A program made the position numbers and the translations under genes. 64,000 nt of DNA from Zasmidium citrigriseum (lineage: Eukaryota > Ascomycota > Dothideomycetes > Mycosphaerellales > Mycosphaerellaceae). Shown here piece after piece: positions 53,836-63,492 of this stretch (positions are counted from its first letter, which is position 1; each line of letters begins with the position of its first letter). Under the pieces are notes generated by a model. That model was not told the origin of the DNA. It saw only the letters and a list, made by a program, of their open reading frames with translations, and did no database searches. The DNA lies in contig NHNW01000035.1 in assembly GCA_002786025.1 (NCBI GenBank), forward strand, positions 310,001 to 374,000, written 5' to 3'.

Positions 53836-54821
53836 GAGGAGCATCAGGGAGCGGCATGCAGCAGCACATGCAGAATTGGGAGGTTGTCGTCGTAAGTCTG
53901 GTCAGGGTAAGATTGAAGAAGACATAAGGTTTCTGCTGCAGCCGTTTGATAGGCGATCCTGCTGCGTATGCATTTTTGATGAGACTTGTCGACATCGTCC
54001 ATTGTTTCAGCATCTTCCCGCGTGCTGCTGCAGGTACAATTCCTTCGTATTTTCGCCTTTCGTTTACTGCAAGCGCCGGATCTCTGGTGCTCGACGGCCG
54101 CCCGATGGCCCACGATAGGTGCACCCCTCGCGCCAGGCGCGCAGCCCTGGGAGGACCATGTTCGTCTGGGGAGCGAAGGTTTGGGGGTATGGGATACCCG
54201 CGGCTGTGCGCATCAGCCAGGCCGCGTCACGACTGCGCGAATTACAGCTGTTTGGCTACCCATACGAATGAGCCTCTCGTTTGAACCCGCCGACGACGTC
54301 GATAGCGAGTTGAGGCGTCTGTATAGCGCGGGTGCAGGTGAAGTATGTCGCCAAGATTAGCAGGCCCGCAAGGAGGGCTGGGCCGTCTTAGTCGTGGTTG
54401 CTGACTTGCCCTCGCTTCGACCAATGCCGGTCACGCAATTCGACAGCGATATGAGGACTATGAGGACGTGGCAGTGAACTCAATCCCCCGGCCTCCCTCC
54501 CTGTGGCCCGTCTGGCGCCGTAGGCAGAGCGCGATGGATATGACCTGCCGCAGCTCCATCGTCCTCCCTCTCCGTCCCGTCGACGGCGACAGGTGCAGCC
54601 CGCATGTTCATGACGATGTGTGATGCTTTGCCGATGGGAGGAGAAAAGTCGCGTCTCGTATCCAGCGACACTGCCGCTTTGGCGCATGCTGCCGCCAAAA
54701 CTGGGACCACGGCGAAAAAAGACCAACCTCATTCACATTCCTCCTCGTATTTATATAATTTGGCCATGGTAGACTTTGGTGAGTGGGCGGGTGTTGTGGT
54801 GCACGGCATGCTCTTGTTCAG
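53836..54821. other. 1-kb intergenic region with TATA site
   Basis: Between FBP1 and the next plus gene. Apart from the TATTTATATAATT box at 54748 no supported feature; short open frames on both strands are shadows. Confidence 0.5.
54748..54760 (+). promoter_or_regulatory. TATA box of the F-box-like gene at 54822
   Basis: TATTTATATAATT lies 74 bases before the chosen ATG at 54822 but only 6 bases before an earlier ATG at 54766. This spacing is the reason for preferring the later start. Confidence 0.55.
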
Positions 54822-55865
54822 ATGGGATCGGCGCTCACCATCTTCTCTTCAGGCTTTTGGGGCGATTTGGCCCTGCGGACTTGGGTCAACATCAACCCTT
54901 CGACACAATGGGCGAATCGCCAAATTGAGCCATATCGAGGACTGCCTTTCGGGACGTATTTGCATTCTGCGCGACCGCGACGACAACGCACTTTGACCGG
55001 ACCACTGGATCCCTCTCAGCAGTCTCTATGGCATCGAGTCCAAGTCCTTTCGTCCTTGGAGCCAGAACAACATACAGACGACCAGCTGGAATGCGCCCTC
55101 CTTACCAAGCTGCCCTACGATGTCCGACTGATCATCTATGAGATGGTTCTTGGCGGGAATACACTCCATCTCGAAGCCGCAAATCCGAAGAGTCGCATCC
55201 TGCATTCGATCTGCAAGCATCCTGAACAGATTGACAATGGAAGCGTCCACATCGATTGCTCGACTCAATCTTCAGTCCGCCCATCATCCGCGCCTCGCGA
55301 GGATTATGCAGAAGCCACGGGTTTGCTTCCCCTTCTTGTGACCTGCCGCAGGATCTATTCCGAGGCCATCGGCACCCTGTACAATGCCAACACCTTCGAG
55401 TTCACCCAGAACTTTGCGGCATTTACCTTCCTCAAACTGATGCTGCCCCCACAGCGGTTGCAGAGTATACGACACCTGCGCCTCCATCTTCGGATTCCGC
55501 GCCACCCGACTCTGAACGGCCGTGCGCTGCGCGACTGGCATGATCTGTGGACTTTCTTCGGATCCGAGATGTCAGGGTTGCAGAGCCTCTACCTCCAACT
55601 GCAGATGCTACAGCCGATGGAGGCGCATATTGAATCCACTGCTGACGACGAGGCAGAGACATGGATCCGGCCCATGGTCCTGATGGCTGTGGATGCTCGC
55701 CAGAAGCGTGGGTGTAAGGTGGAGCTTGATACGCGCAAGGCAAGGCACGAGCCGTCGAAGATCTTTTTGCAGACGACAAGGGAGTATCCGAATGCCAGTA
55801 CGGAAGAGGTGTTGAGCTTGACCTGTGCGGCGCTTCATGAGCGGATTAGAAAGTCTTTGGGCTGA
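54822..55865 (+). CDS. F-box-like (DUF7730/2EXR-type) protein
   Basis: Single exon from the ATG at 54822 gives 347 residues. An alternative uses ATG 54766, a GTGAGT donor at 54779 and acceptor before 54853 (341 residues); the TATA box just before 54766 makes that less likely. The core is LLTKLPYDVRLIIYEMVLGGNTLHLE, then the typical LLVTCRRIYSEAIGTLYNANTFEF and a leucine/arginine-rich strand QSIRHLRLHLRIP. This is the fungal family with an F-box-like start, often numbered in dozens per genome. Function unknown; a related family forms the tandem array at 59-64 kb. Confidence 0.75.
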   Translation: MGSALTIFSSGFWGDLALRTWVNINPSTQWANRQIEPYRGLPFGTYLHSARPRRQRTLTGPLDPSQQSLWHRVQVLSSLEPEQHTDDQLECALLTKLPYDVRLIIYEMVLGGNTLHLEAANPKSRILHSICKHPEQIDNGSVHIDCSTQSSVRPSSAPREDYAEATGLLPLLVTCRRIYSEAIGTLYNANTFEFTQNFAAFTFLKLMLPPQRLQSIRHLRLHLRIPRHPTLNGRALRDWHDLWTFFGSEMSGLQSLYLQLQMLQPMEAHIESTADDEAETWIRPMVLMAVDARQKRGCKVELDTRKARHEPSKIFLQTTREYPNASTEEVLSLTCAALHERIRKSLG

Positions 55866-56269
55866 AGAGTAGACTTCGTGAATGTTGATGCCTGAATGAA
55901 GATGTCATGAGAGAATGAGGCGGAGGGGCTTCTCAAGTGAGCAGGGGCTTGCAGAGGATGCCTTGGGCAAGTGAAGTTGAGGAGCTCCTAGAAGTGAGGA
56001 GGAGAGTAGAGGGGATACCTCGAGCGAGGAAAGCAGAGGCCTCTAGGACTCGCGCCCTCACGAGTGAAGGGGAGAGTGAAGGGAGCGGGGTATTCGAGTG
56101 AAGCAGAGGGACTTCTAGAAGTGAAGGCACGAGTGAATGCTCGAGATGGGAGACCAGCGCTGCCTACGCTTCACTCGCGAGCGTTGTCGAGCGTCAACAC
56201 ACCACGCTCCGGCCTACATCTCGCCCGCTGCACTCGACAATCGCCATCACCACGGCCATTACCAATACC
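55866..56269. other. intergenic region with AGTGA cluster
   Basis: 404 bases between two plus genes; mostly the purine-rich repeat cluster described separately. Confidence 0.5.
55936..56136 (+). repeat. cluster of eight AGTGA-containing degenerate repeats
   Basis: AGTGA occurs at 55936, 55970, 55993, 56063, 56075, 56097, 56120 and 56132, all on the plus strand, usually as GAAGTGAAGG or GAGTGAAGGG, separated by 12-70 purine-rich bases. CTTCTAGAAGTGAAGG and CTCCTAGAAGTGAGG are near-copies. It lies 130-330 bases upstream of the J-like gene. Confidence 0.7.
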
Positions 56270-56779
56270 ATGGCAGACACCCATCCCATCGGCCCTGGCC
56301 ACTACGCCGTCCTCGGCCTCCCTCAGACTGCCACCGCAAGCCAGATCACACAAGCCCATGCCATCCTCGAGCAGAGGCTCAAGAATGACCTCCCCTACGA
56401 CGAACAGACGGCAGACCAGCGAGCCCAGCGCCAGGATCGCATCACCAAACTCCACAACGCGGCGAGAGTGCTTGGAGATGGAGCAAGTCGTTGCAGATAC
56501 GACATGGAACTAAGCGGCGAGAAAGTCGAGCAGAGCGCCGCTTTTCGCGCCAGCGGTTACGACTACACGCGTCGCAAGTATCCGCGAGAGCGTGGTGGCG
56601 TCCGCAAGAGCACCCATCGTCGTACCGATAGCTTTCACGGCACTGCTCTCTATCCCGACGTCTGGATCGCTGCCGTCCACGGGCGTGATTGGATGGCACC
56701 AGCGCGCTCGGAAGAGGTACGTTCGCCTCCTTACCTCCAGAGACGCCGTCACAGCCCTGTCTACCATCCTTACGGATGA
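56270..56779 (+). CDS. J-like domain protein lacking the HPD motif
   Basis: Single exon, 169 residues, good start context (ACCATGGCAG). Residues ~12-82 follow the J-domain plan: HYAVLGLPQTATASQITQAHAILEQRLKNDLP, a loop, then RITKLHNAARVLGDGASRCRYDMEL, the helix I/II and helix III/IV landmarks. The loop between helices II and III reads YDEQTADQ rather than containing His-Pro-Asp, so Hsp70 ATPase stimulation is not expected. The basic, Tyr/Arg-rich C-terminus (KYPRERGGVRKSTHRRTDSF) is of low complexity. A pseudo-J or J-like scaffold is the best description. Confidence 0.65.
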   Translation: MADTHPIGPGHYAVLGLPQTATASQITQAHAILEQRLKNDLPYDEQTADQRAQRQDRITKLHNAARVLGDGASRCRYDMELSGEKVEQSAAFRASGYDYTRRKYPRERGGVRKSTHRRTDSFHGTALYPDVWIAAVHGRDWMAPARSEEVRSPPYLQRRRHSPVYHPYG

Positions 56780-57199
56780 GGATGTTGAGTCGGAACTGAC
56801 GATGTGCTTCAGGACTCTCGCTGAGACGAATGGGTTCTGAGGGTCTATAGCCACAGCGCTTGGCATGGAGAGATGAAGTTTCGGGGAGCGACTACGACTG
56901 CTACACCTGGCTGTATTTCAAGGCTTGAAGGAAACTGTTTGGCTTTGAATGACAGGTCTGGTGCTGGATTGATTCATTGAATGCAGGATGCGGTGTCTTG
57001 CGGTTTGGGAGGAGCACCAGGAGTTGAATGATGATACCCAATGTGACGAGTCGTTTGATAGGATTGAAATGCACGTTGAGCGAAAGCCCTCGAAATTGAA
57101 GCCATGAATATATTTGCTTTTCTCTTCATACACTCCTCGCTCGCACGCCACAGGCTTTCCATGTACTATACAGGCGCAAGAGATAGATTCCATTACACA
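56780..57199. other. convergent intergenic region
   Basis: 420 bases between converging 3' ends of the J-like gene and RIB3. No gene seen. Confidence 0.5.
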
Positions 57200-57971
57200 T
57201 CATGCCTTACTTCCCAATGATTCCATATGAGCCACCAAATCCTCAATCGTCACCACCTTCAACCCATACCTCCTCGCAAAAGCCAGACATCCATCCCGCC
57301 TCATCATGCCGAAATTCCCACCCCGCTCCGCCCGTCCGGGCACCTCCTCCCCATCCTCCACCATCTCCGCAATCACCGCGACAGGTTCCTTCCCCGCCAA
57401 TTTACAGAAATCCACCGCGGCCTCCGTGTGTCCCTGTCGCTGCCTAACACCACCCTCCCTCGCCTGCAGCGGGATCACATGTCCCGGGCGTCGGAAGGCA
57501 TCTTTCGTGACGTTGGGGTCTGCGAGACGTCGACACGTCAGACTCCGGTCGTGCGCGGAGATTCCGGTCGTCACGGCGGGGTCGCTGGCGTCGATGGTGA
57601 TGGTGTAGGCGGTGCGGTGGGGGTCGGAGTTTTGGGATACCATTTGCGGGAGTTCGAGACGGGCGGCGAGGGAGGGGGTTATGGGGGCGCACAGGTAGCC
57701 GGAGGAGACGTGGATCATGAAGGCTGCTTTTTGGGGGGTGAAGTCTTGGGCGGCGATTATAAGGTCGCCTTCGTTTTCGCGGGAGGTGGAGTCCATTACG
57801 AGGATGAAGTCTCCTTTTGCTATAGATTATCATGTTAGAAGGTGGTGTTTGTTGGGTTGTGTGGGTGTTTGGTGGGGTCGACGATGGTGGGGGATTTTGA
57901 TCCAACGTACCGAATGCCTCGATGGCGTCGGGGATGGTGTCGAAGCTGACATCGCCATTGACTTGCGCCAT
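57200..57971 (-). CDS. RIB3: 3,4-dihydroxy-2-butanone 4-phosphate synthase
   Basis: Exons 57971-57911 and 57819-57200 give 226 residues, joined as IPDAIEAF|AKGDFILVMDSTSRENEGDLI. It converts ribulose 5-phosphate to formate and the four-carbon unit of riboflavin. The family's metal and active-site segments are present: SRENEGDLIIAA, FMIHVSSGYLCAPIT, TTGISAHDRSLTCRRLADP, FRRPGHVIPLQAREGGVRQRQGHTEAAVDFCKLAG. A slightly unusual MDSTSRENEGD replaces the common VDDxxRENEGD but keeps the two acidic residues. No fused GTP cyclohydrolase part, as expected in fungi. Confidence 0.96.
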
Positions 57972-58552
57972 GTTGGACGATTGGCGACTCGGTCTCACGA
58001 CGATGACGGCTTGGAGAGGAAGAGTCACACGGCAAGGGAGGTCAGGCAGAGGTCGAAGATGGTAGTGGAGTAGGCCAGGTTCTGAGAAAGCTTAAGATTG
58101 CGTGAGACCTGGTCGCCGGCTAGTTCGTGTGGCTGAGACTATTGATTGAAGAGAGGCAGTGAGATGTAGTGGTTGCTTGGGTAAGCTGGTGAGGGGGTGG
58201 TGGTATTTGAGTGATATATCATCGACATGGTGGAAGCGTGCGGCATTGTCTTGCTGGTGCGGTGTCAAAGATTCTCCATCACATCAGCACTTCGGCGCTG
58301 CGGCGGGCAGATCCCGACCGACTCCCTCGGCGAAACGCATCCGATCTTATCCGACCACAGCAGGTGCGCGTTCCGAGATCTCGACGCCTGAGGCAGGAAC
58401 TAAGCGAGTGCTCGATTCGGGCAAGCGCGACTCTTGGCGCAGACACTTCCAAAATCTGAGGATCTTGGACCGCACACCAAGGCCTGCTAGGCGAGCGCTC
58501 ACTTCGACGACGACGATACCGACACCCATCGACACCACCCAACACCGCAATC
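57972..58552. promoter_or_regulatory. divergent promoter region RIB3/RPS24
   Basis: 581 bases between outward-facing starts. The RPS24 side is CA/CT-rich just before the ATG (ACACCACCCAACACCGCAATC). No extra gene. Confidence 0.5.
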
Positions 58553-59124
58553 ATGTCGGACGCCCAGGTGACCTTGCGCACGCGCAAATTCATCCGTAAC
58601 CCCCTCCTGGGCCGCAAGCAGATGGTCGTGTGCGTAGACAGACAAACACCCGCCATCCACCACCCGACCGAAGTACTGACAATCGCATCTCTACAGTGAC
58701 GTCCTCCACCCATCGCGCCCCAACGTCTCCAAGGATGAGCTCCGCGAGAAGCTCTCCCAGCTCTACAAGACCTCCAAGGACCAGGTGTCCGTCTTCGGCT
58801 TCAGGACGCAGTACGGTGGCGGCAAGAGCACGGGTTTCGCCCTCCTCTACGACTCGGCCGAGGCCATGAAGAAGTTCGAGCCACACTACCGCCTCGTCCG
58901 CTACGGACAGGCCAACAAGATCGAGAAGGCCTCGAGACAGCAGCGTGAGTTTAGCACCCTGCATGTGCGGTGGATTGAGACAGCAATTGTCTCGGAATGT
59001 ATCTTTACAGGACAACATACTGATGCGGACATGTCGTGTTACAGGCAAGCAGCGCAAGAACCGCTCCAAGGAGTTCCGTGGTACCGCCAAGACCAAGGGT
59101 GCCGCGAAGAAGGACAAGAAATAA
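58553..59124 (+). CDS. RPS24: 40S ribosomal protein eS24
   Basis: Exons 58553-58629, 58697-58944 and 59045-59124 give 134 residues, the normal eS24 length. The start [61 protein letters not shown] and the basic tail [19 protein letters not shown] are diagnostic. Intron 1 splits Val 26 and intron 2 splits an Arg. Intron 1 begins GTGCGT, one of two overlapping GT choices; only this one keeps MVVDVLHP. Confidence 0.97.
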
Positions 59125-59417
59125 GCGGATCGTCTGGGGATTGCTCTTCTCGGAGTTGTGGTTATGGTGGGCACGATTCGGTCTCATGCTGCATGGCGCG
59201 CTGTGCTTTCTACCTGCATGAAATGGGATGGAAAGAGCGCCGCTTTGATGTGGATACCAGGGATGTAACTACGTCGAATGCAATGAAAGAAGACTTCACC
59301 AGCCACGATCGATCATCGATATCGACTATTCCTCCTTTCTACCCAATGCCAAGCCGACGCCGAGACTTTCAGTACAATCTATACATCTTCTCTCGATCAC
59401 GAGCTACCGTCTCGTGA

Positions 59418-60195
59418 TTAGGCGTTGTCCTCCGTTCGTTCCTCTCCCTGGTCTCCTTGCTGCAGCAGAGAGGCCTCGCAGCAGAAACGGTAGGACTTGC
59501 AGCCCTGCCAGGTCCAGGTAGCATTGACGGACCACTCTTTCTCTTGTTCCGCCGCCAACTCTCGCACTTTCAGCTGATACCAAGTAGGGAAATCGGCGTG
59601 TAGCACTATCACCTCCTTCAGCATAGCCGCGCTGCCCTTTCCGATAATCGAGAACCAGCGCGGAATCGCCTTATACTCATCTTCTAGATGCTTCACCAGA
59701 GTGAACAAGAAGATGTGTGGGCCGCCGTAGTACATCGGCAATGTTTCCGCCCGAACTTGCTTGCTGACTCTCGTGAGGTTAGGCTGGGACACGCGGGCGA
59801 TGCGTGTGTAAAAGTGCGCCTCCACAAGTTCCTCTTTAATGCCGAGGTGTTGGTGACAGCCCATGTTCCATCGTCCCTGCCAGTACGTACCGCGTTTGTA
59901 GCAGCGATTGACCTATTGAGCCAGTGGTCAGTAAATGTTGTGGAATTTTGGAGATGGGCTGACTGACCCAAAGATAGGCTTTGCCACGATACTCGCATTT
60001 CTCATCCAATACTGGGCACCACTTTTCCTCTGGCTTGTGATCTCCGCGAACGAGTCGGTAACAGTAGCGACACTGCCGCGTGACCAAGCAGCCCGACAAG
60101 TCGTAGATGTAGTTGCGCAGTTCGGCGGGCAGTGAGAGGAAGGTGGTGGGTGGCTTCTTTGGCTCATCGCCGTCGTAGGCCTGAGGCTCTTCCAT
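59418..60195 (-). CDS. 2EXR/F-box-like array member A
   Basis: Exons 60195-59968 and 59912-59418 give 240 residues; the intron (GTCAGT...ATAG) sits after YLW, before VNR. The opening FLSLPAELRNYIYDLSGCLV is the F-box-like/2EXR motif; it is followed by QCRYCYRLVRGD, a CxxC that all complete array members share. Further shared pieces are RVSQPNLTRVSKQVRAETLPMYYG and, near the end, a Cys pair in the FCCEASLL block. Non-signal, probably cytosolic or nuclear. Function unknown; substrate-adaptor roles are an inference from the F-box-like start. One of at least four tandem copies. Confidence 0.8.
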
Positions 60196-60289
60196 CGCCA
60201 ATATTTGTGTTGATATTGAGTGAAGTTGGTGTAGACAAGTCGATGAAAAGAGAAGTTCAAAAGGCAGTGGAAGAGAAGTAGACGGCAGC

Positions 60290-60306
60290 TTCTTGGCACG
60301 CATGTG
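60290..60306 (-). promoter_or_regulatory. shared upstream element, copy A
   Basis: Plus-strand TTCTTGGCACGCATGTGA, i.e. TCACATGCGTGCCAAG on the coding strand, about 95-111 bases before the ATG of array member A. The same sequence recurs upstream of members B and C. Confidence 0.6.
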
Positions 60307-60374
60307 ATCCTCCAAAGTGAGCTGAAGCCCGGCCCACGAATTGCTAGCTGGCCTCCCTATCAAAATCTCTCAAA

Positions 60375-60921
60375 TCAACATACCCACTCGCGATCCTCCG
60401 AGTCAAACGCCAACCCCACCGCCTCGCGACAATAAACCTCTGCAAATCTCGATTCGCACACAGCCAACATGGACCCATCGAAATCGACCCCAACATCCCC
60501 CACCTGAACTTCACAATCCAGGCTCTCGAGAACGTCAACAAGGGCTTTAATCCTCCCGCGAACGGCGAGACATTTGCCGACCAGACCCGCGTTATCCCAA
60601 CTGCTCCGCCTCAGCAACCTCAAGACCTCCTCGAGCCCCTTCGCCATCAACGACGACCGTCTCATCACCAGCCGCCTTCGCCCCAACCCGAAACCAATCG
60701 AGGATCTCCATGTAGTGCTGGATGGAAGCTTCGCATCGAAGATGGCGAAAAAATCGGAGTGTAACCCAGTTGTACCCCGTATCATCGTCGATGGCCGGAA
60801 TGGCTCTCCAGTCGACATCATGATTGCCAAAGATGAACGGCTTGCAGCTGCCGGAGGGCCAGTGGGGCTCGTTGCGTGTTTTGGTCGTGGAGGAGAGGTT
60901 TGAGTGGGGTGGTTGGGTCAT
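60375..60921 (-). pseudogene. frameshifted ORF inside the array
   Basis: Two overlapping minus frames both look coding. The first starts at ATG 60921 and reads DTGYNWVTLRFFRHLR and MEILDWFRVGAK before stopping near 60592; the second carries EEVLRLLRRSSWDNAG and VLESLDCEVQVGDVGVDFDG to a stop at 60375. They would form one chain if one G of the GGGG run near 60645 were absent, so this is either a broken gene or a sequencing error. It is not clearly a member of the flanking family. Composition switches C to G along the coding strand as in several other genes here. Confidence 0.45.
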
Positions 60922-61181
60922 TTTGGGTGTGAGGTGGGTGCGGTATTAGACTTGAATGGACGTGTATTATCTGTAGTCACTGGTGTGAAAGAGTGTCGAG
61001 TGCTAGTGATGGTGGAGGAGTCACTGTGCTTGAATGATAGGGTTGTGATGTGGTGGAGGAGAGCGAAGTGGGAGACTTGGAAGTTGATATGTTTACATCC
61101 GTCTGTTCTTTCCTGCGAATGCTCATACTTGCGCTGACCAATTCCTTGCAGTCTCACTTTCCTATCATCGGCCACACGCCT
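60922..61181. other. short intergenic region in the array
   Basis: 260 bases between the frameshifted ORF and array member B; nothing further seen. Confidence 0.4.
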
Positions 61182-61958
61182 TCAATAGCCTCGAGCCTGC
61201 TTGCGCTTCCACAATTCCGTCGCTGCTTCTTCCTCACTCACAAACAGGCAAGACTCACAATCCACCTCTTTGACGACCTCAACGCTCTGGCAGCTCTCAT
61301 TGACCCCCAAATCCTTCAATCGGTCCATCATATTGCGATCTTCCTGGTCGACCTCAGACAAGATCTTGATGGTGACCTTTCTGAGCATTTTCGCATTTTT
61401 CCTGCCAATCGTGTCGAACCAAGCGAGGATATCTTCATGGTGAATGGCTCGGGCTTCCTTGGTTGAGCCAAAGATGGTGATGACGAAGGTGTGTCGACCG
61501 TAGAACATCGGTAGCGTTTCGCCGCGGATCGCCTTGCTGACTTTGGTGAGGGCGGGTTGCGAGACGCCGACCACATTGGGGCGATGTTTGATGCCCCAGT
61601 CGCAGAGGTGGCAGCGCCGAGCCGTCGAGTACTGACTCAATGTGCGTGGAGCTTTCTTGCGGTTGACCTGTATCCGACATTTGTGTGTCAGCATAATGGT
61701 TTGGTATTCGGTAGAGACCTGGAATTTGAGCCAACTTACCCAGAGCAATGTTGTCTCGCGATACTGGAGATCAGCGTTCGGTGTCCATCCCTCTAAGGGC
61801 TTCTTCACGTCAGCACGAGTCGTGTTGTAGCAGTCTCTGCATTGCAGGACTTTGAGACAGCCGGAGAGCTCGTAGATGTAGTTGCGAATCTCAGCGGGCA
61901 GCGAAAGAAACGACGTTGGCTGTCCCTCATCCTCCTCTTGCTTGTGCGGCGGCGGCAT
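61182..61958 (-). CDS. 2EXR/F-box-like array member B
   Basis: Exons 61958-61740 and 61667-61182 give 234 residues. The intron is 72 nt and in frame, so it could be mistaken for coding; splicing it gives LLW|VNRKKAPRT, the same junction as the other copies. FLSLPAEIRNYIYELSGCL opens the protein after a Pro/Glu head, followed by QCRDCYNTTRAD and VGVSQPALTKVSKAIRGETLPMFYGRHTF. C-terminal Cys pair in DCESCLFVSEEEA. Same inferred role as its neighbours. Confidence 0.8.
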   Translation of the reverse strand: MPPPHKQEEDEGQPTSFLSLPAEIRNYIYELSGCLKVLQCRDCYNTTRADVKKPLEGWTPNADLQYRETTLLWVSWLKFQVSTEYQTIMLTHKCRIQVNRKKAPRTLSQYSTARRCHLCDWGIKHRPNVVGVSQPALTKVSKAIRGETLPMFYGRHTFVITIFGSTKEARAIHHEDILAWFDTIGRKNAKMLRKVTIKILSEVDQEDRNMMDRLKDLGVNESCQSVEVVKEVDCESCLFVSEEEAATELWKRKQARGY

Positions 61959-62307
61959 GGCAGTTGGCGGCGGCGGCGATGTTGGTTGTCGTGGAGTCGA
62001 ACGTCTCAAGTGTTTGGAGAAAGCAAAGCCGGTGACTCAAGGGCGGGCGATCGGCAGCGAAGTTCTTGGCACGCACATGCAAACGCTGGGATGGGAGTAG
62101 GAAGGTGCGACTGAAACGTGAAATTCGATACAAATGGAAGGAAAAAGGCTGGCAAACGGATAGAAATCTGCTTTAGCTGTCTGCAGACAGCCTCTTGGGC
62201 TCCCTCCCCTGCTACACACTCTCGCAGAAAACTCATGTCACTCTGCCATTGCTTCCTCTTCCACTGGTCTCTCGCCTGACTAGTGGCGCTGGGAACGGCC
62301 AGGTATC
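61959..62307. promoter_or_regulatory. upstream region of array member B
   Basis: 349 bases, containing the shared element at 62064-62080 and the 3' flank of member C. Confidence 0.5.
62064..62080 (-). promoter_or_regulatory. shared upstream element, copy B
   Basis: Plus-strand TCTTGGCACGCACATGC, an imperfect match to the copies upstream of members A and C, about 106-122 bases before the ATG at 61958. Confidence 0.55.
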
Positions 62308-63151
62308 TCAGTTCTTGTGACCTTCCCCGACAGGCTCTGGCTCCTCGGGCAGCATACACGTCTCGCAGCTGCAGTACTTCGTGTTGGGCACACCAAAGCG
62401 GAAGGACACATTGCCGAAATTGTATGTCACCGCCTGAGGCGTCGGATACTCCATGATGGTCCACGGTACAGTCAAGCCGAGCCCTTCAACCTGGTCTGCC
62501 AGCCACTCTTGCATTGTCATCCAGGGCCACACCTGCTTCACCGGGGTCACCGCCACAAACTGGCGGATCATGCTTGCGCTATTCTTGCCGATCGTTCGGA
62601 GCCATGCAGGGCCAGCGCCGAAGCGCTCTTCTCCCGGGAAGAGAGTGAACATGAAGATATGCTGATCACCGTAGAAGATCGGAAGCGTCTCACAGCGGAT
62701 CTGCTTGCTCGCTCTAGTGAGAGCTGGTTGAGATACACCAACAGTATGATACTTCAGGTGATCCTCGAGCGAGTGCGTCGGATTTCCTGGGCGAAAGTAG
62801 CCTCCGCTGATGTGTCCGGCACAGCCGGTCTTCTTGCGCAGCATGACAGCTCCTGAGGAATCTACACTCTTTCGATTGACCTAGCCTCGAGTTAGTCGTG
62901 CGTCGAAAGCTTGGAGAGCGACCAACCCATAGGAATGCCTTTCGACGGTAATCGCATGCCTCTTCCTTATTCAAGTGGAGTTGGTAGCAGCATGGCCTAT
63001 TGACATCTACGCTATCACCTCGAACGGTGCTGTGGCAATTGCGACACTGGAGAATGTTGAGACAGCCGGAGAGCTCGTAGATGTAGTTTCGAAGTTCGCC
63101 CGGCAGCGACAGGAATGTCGTCGGCTCTTTCTTGGCTGGAGGGTCTGCCAT
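62308..63151 (-). CDS. 2EXR/F-box-like array member C
   Basis: Exons 63151-62927 and 62880-62308 give 265 residues. The intron is only 46 nt (GTTGGT...CTAG) and again follows FLW before VNR. Opening FLSLPGELRNYIYELSGCL, CxxC in QCRNCHSTVRGD, then VGVSQPALTRASKQIRCETLPIFYGDQHIF and a C-terminal CSCETCMLPEE. Slightly longer than A and B because of a Gly-rich insert after VNRKSVDSSG. Confidence 0.8.
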
Positions 63152-63492
63152 GGTGCTGATTGAGCGATGTGGCCGCGGTTGGTGCTTGGCGAAAGTTGGA
63201 CAAAGTGCCCAAGTCGACAGCTGTGGGAGATCAAACGGCTGCTCCAGCTAGCGGCTTGGCACGCATGTGAAAATGGATATGAGAAGGAAGGTGCGTACCG
63301 GAAAGTTTTGATAAGTGATTTCGACGACCATTAAACACATTCGTACTGCGAAGAGGTCTTTCGCTCCGCTCAGACAATGCCATGCATACTCGACCAAGCA
63401 TCCATCGACAAGCCGATCGTCTTTCACTTTGCCTGCTCCTCACAGCCAGTTCCTGTATCGCTCCCAGTTCTAACACAAGACCATGACAGTCG
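63152..63492. promoter_or_regulatory. upstream region of array member C
   Basis: 341 bases, containing the shared element at 63254-63270 and the 3' flank of member D. Confidence 0.5.
63254..63270 (-). promoter_or_regulatory. shared upstream element, copy C
   Basis: Plus-strand GCTTGGCACGCATGTGA, 103-119 bases before the ATG at 63151; near-identical to copy A. Confidence 0.6.
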
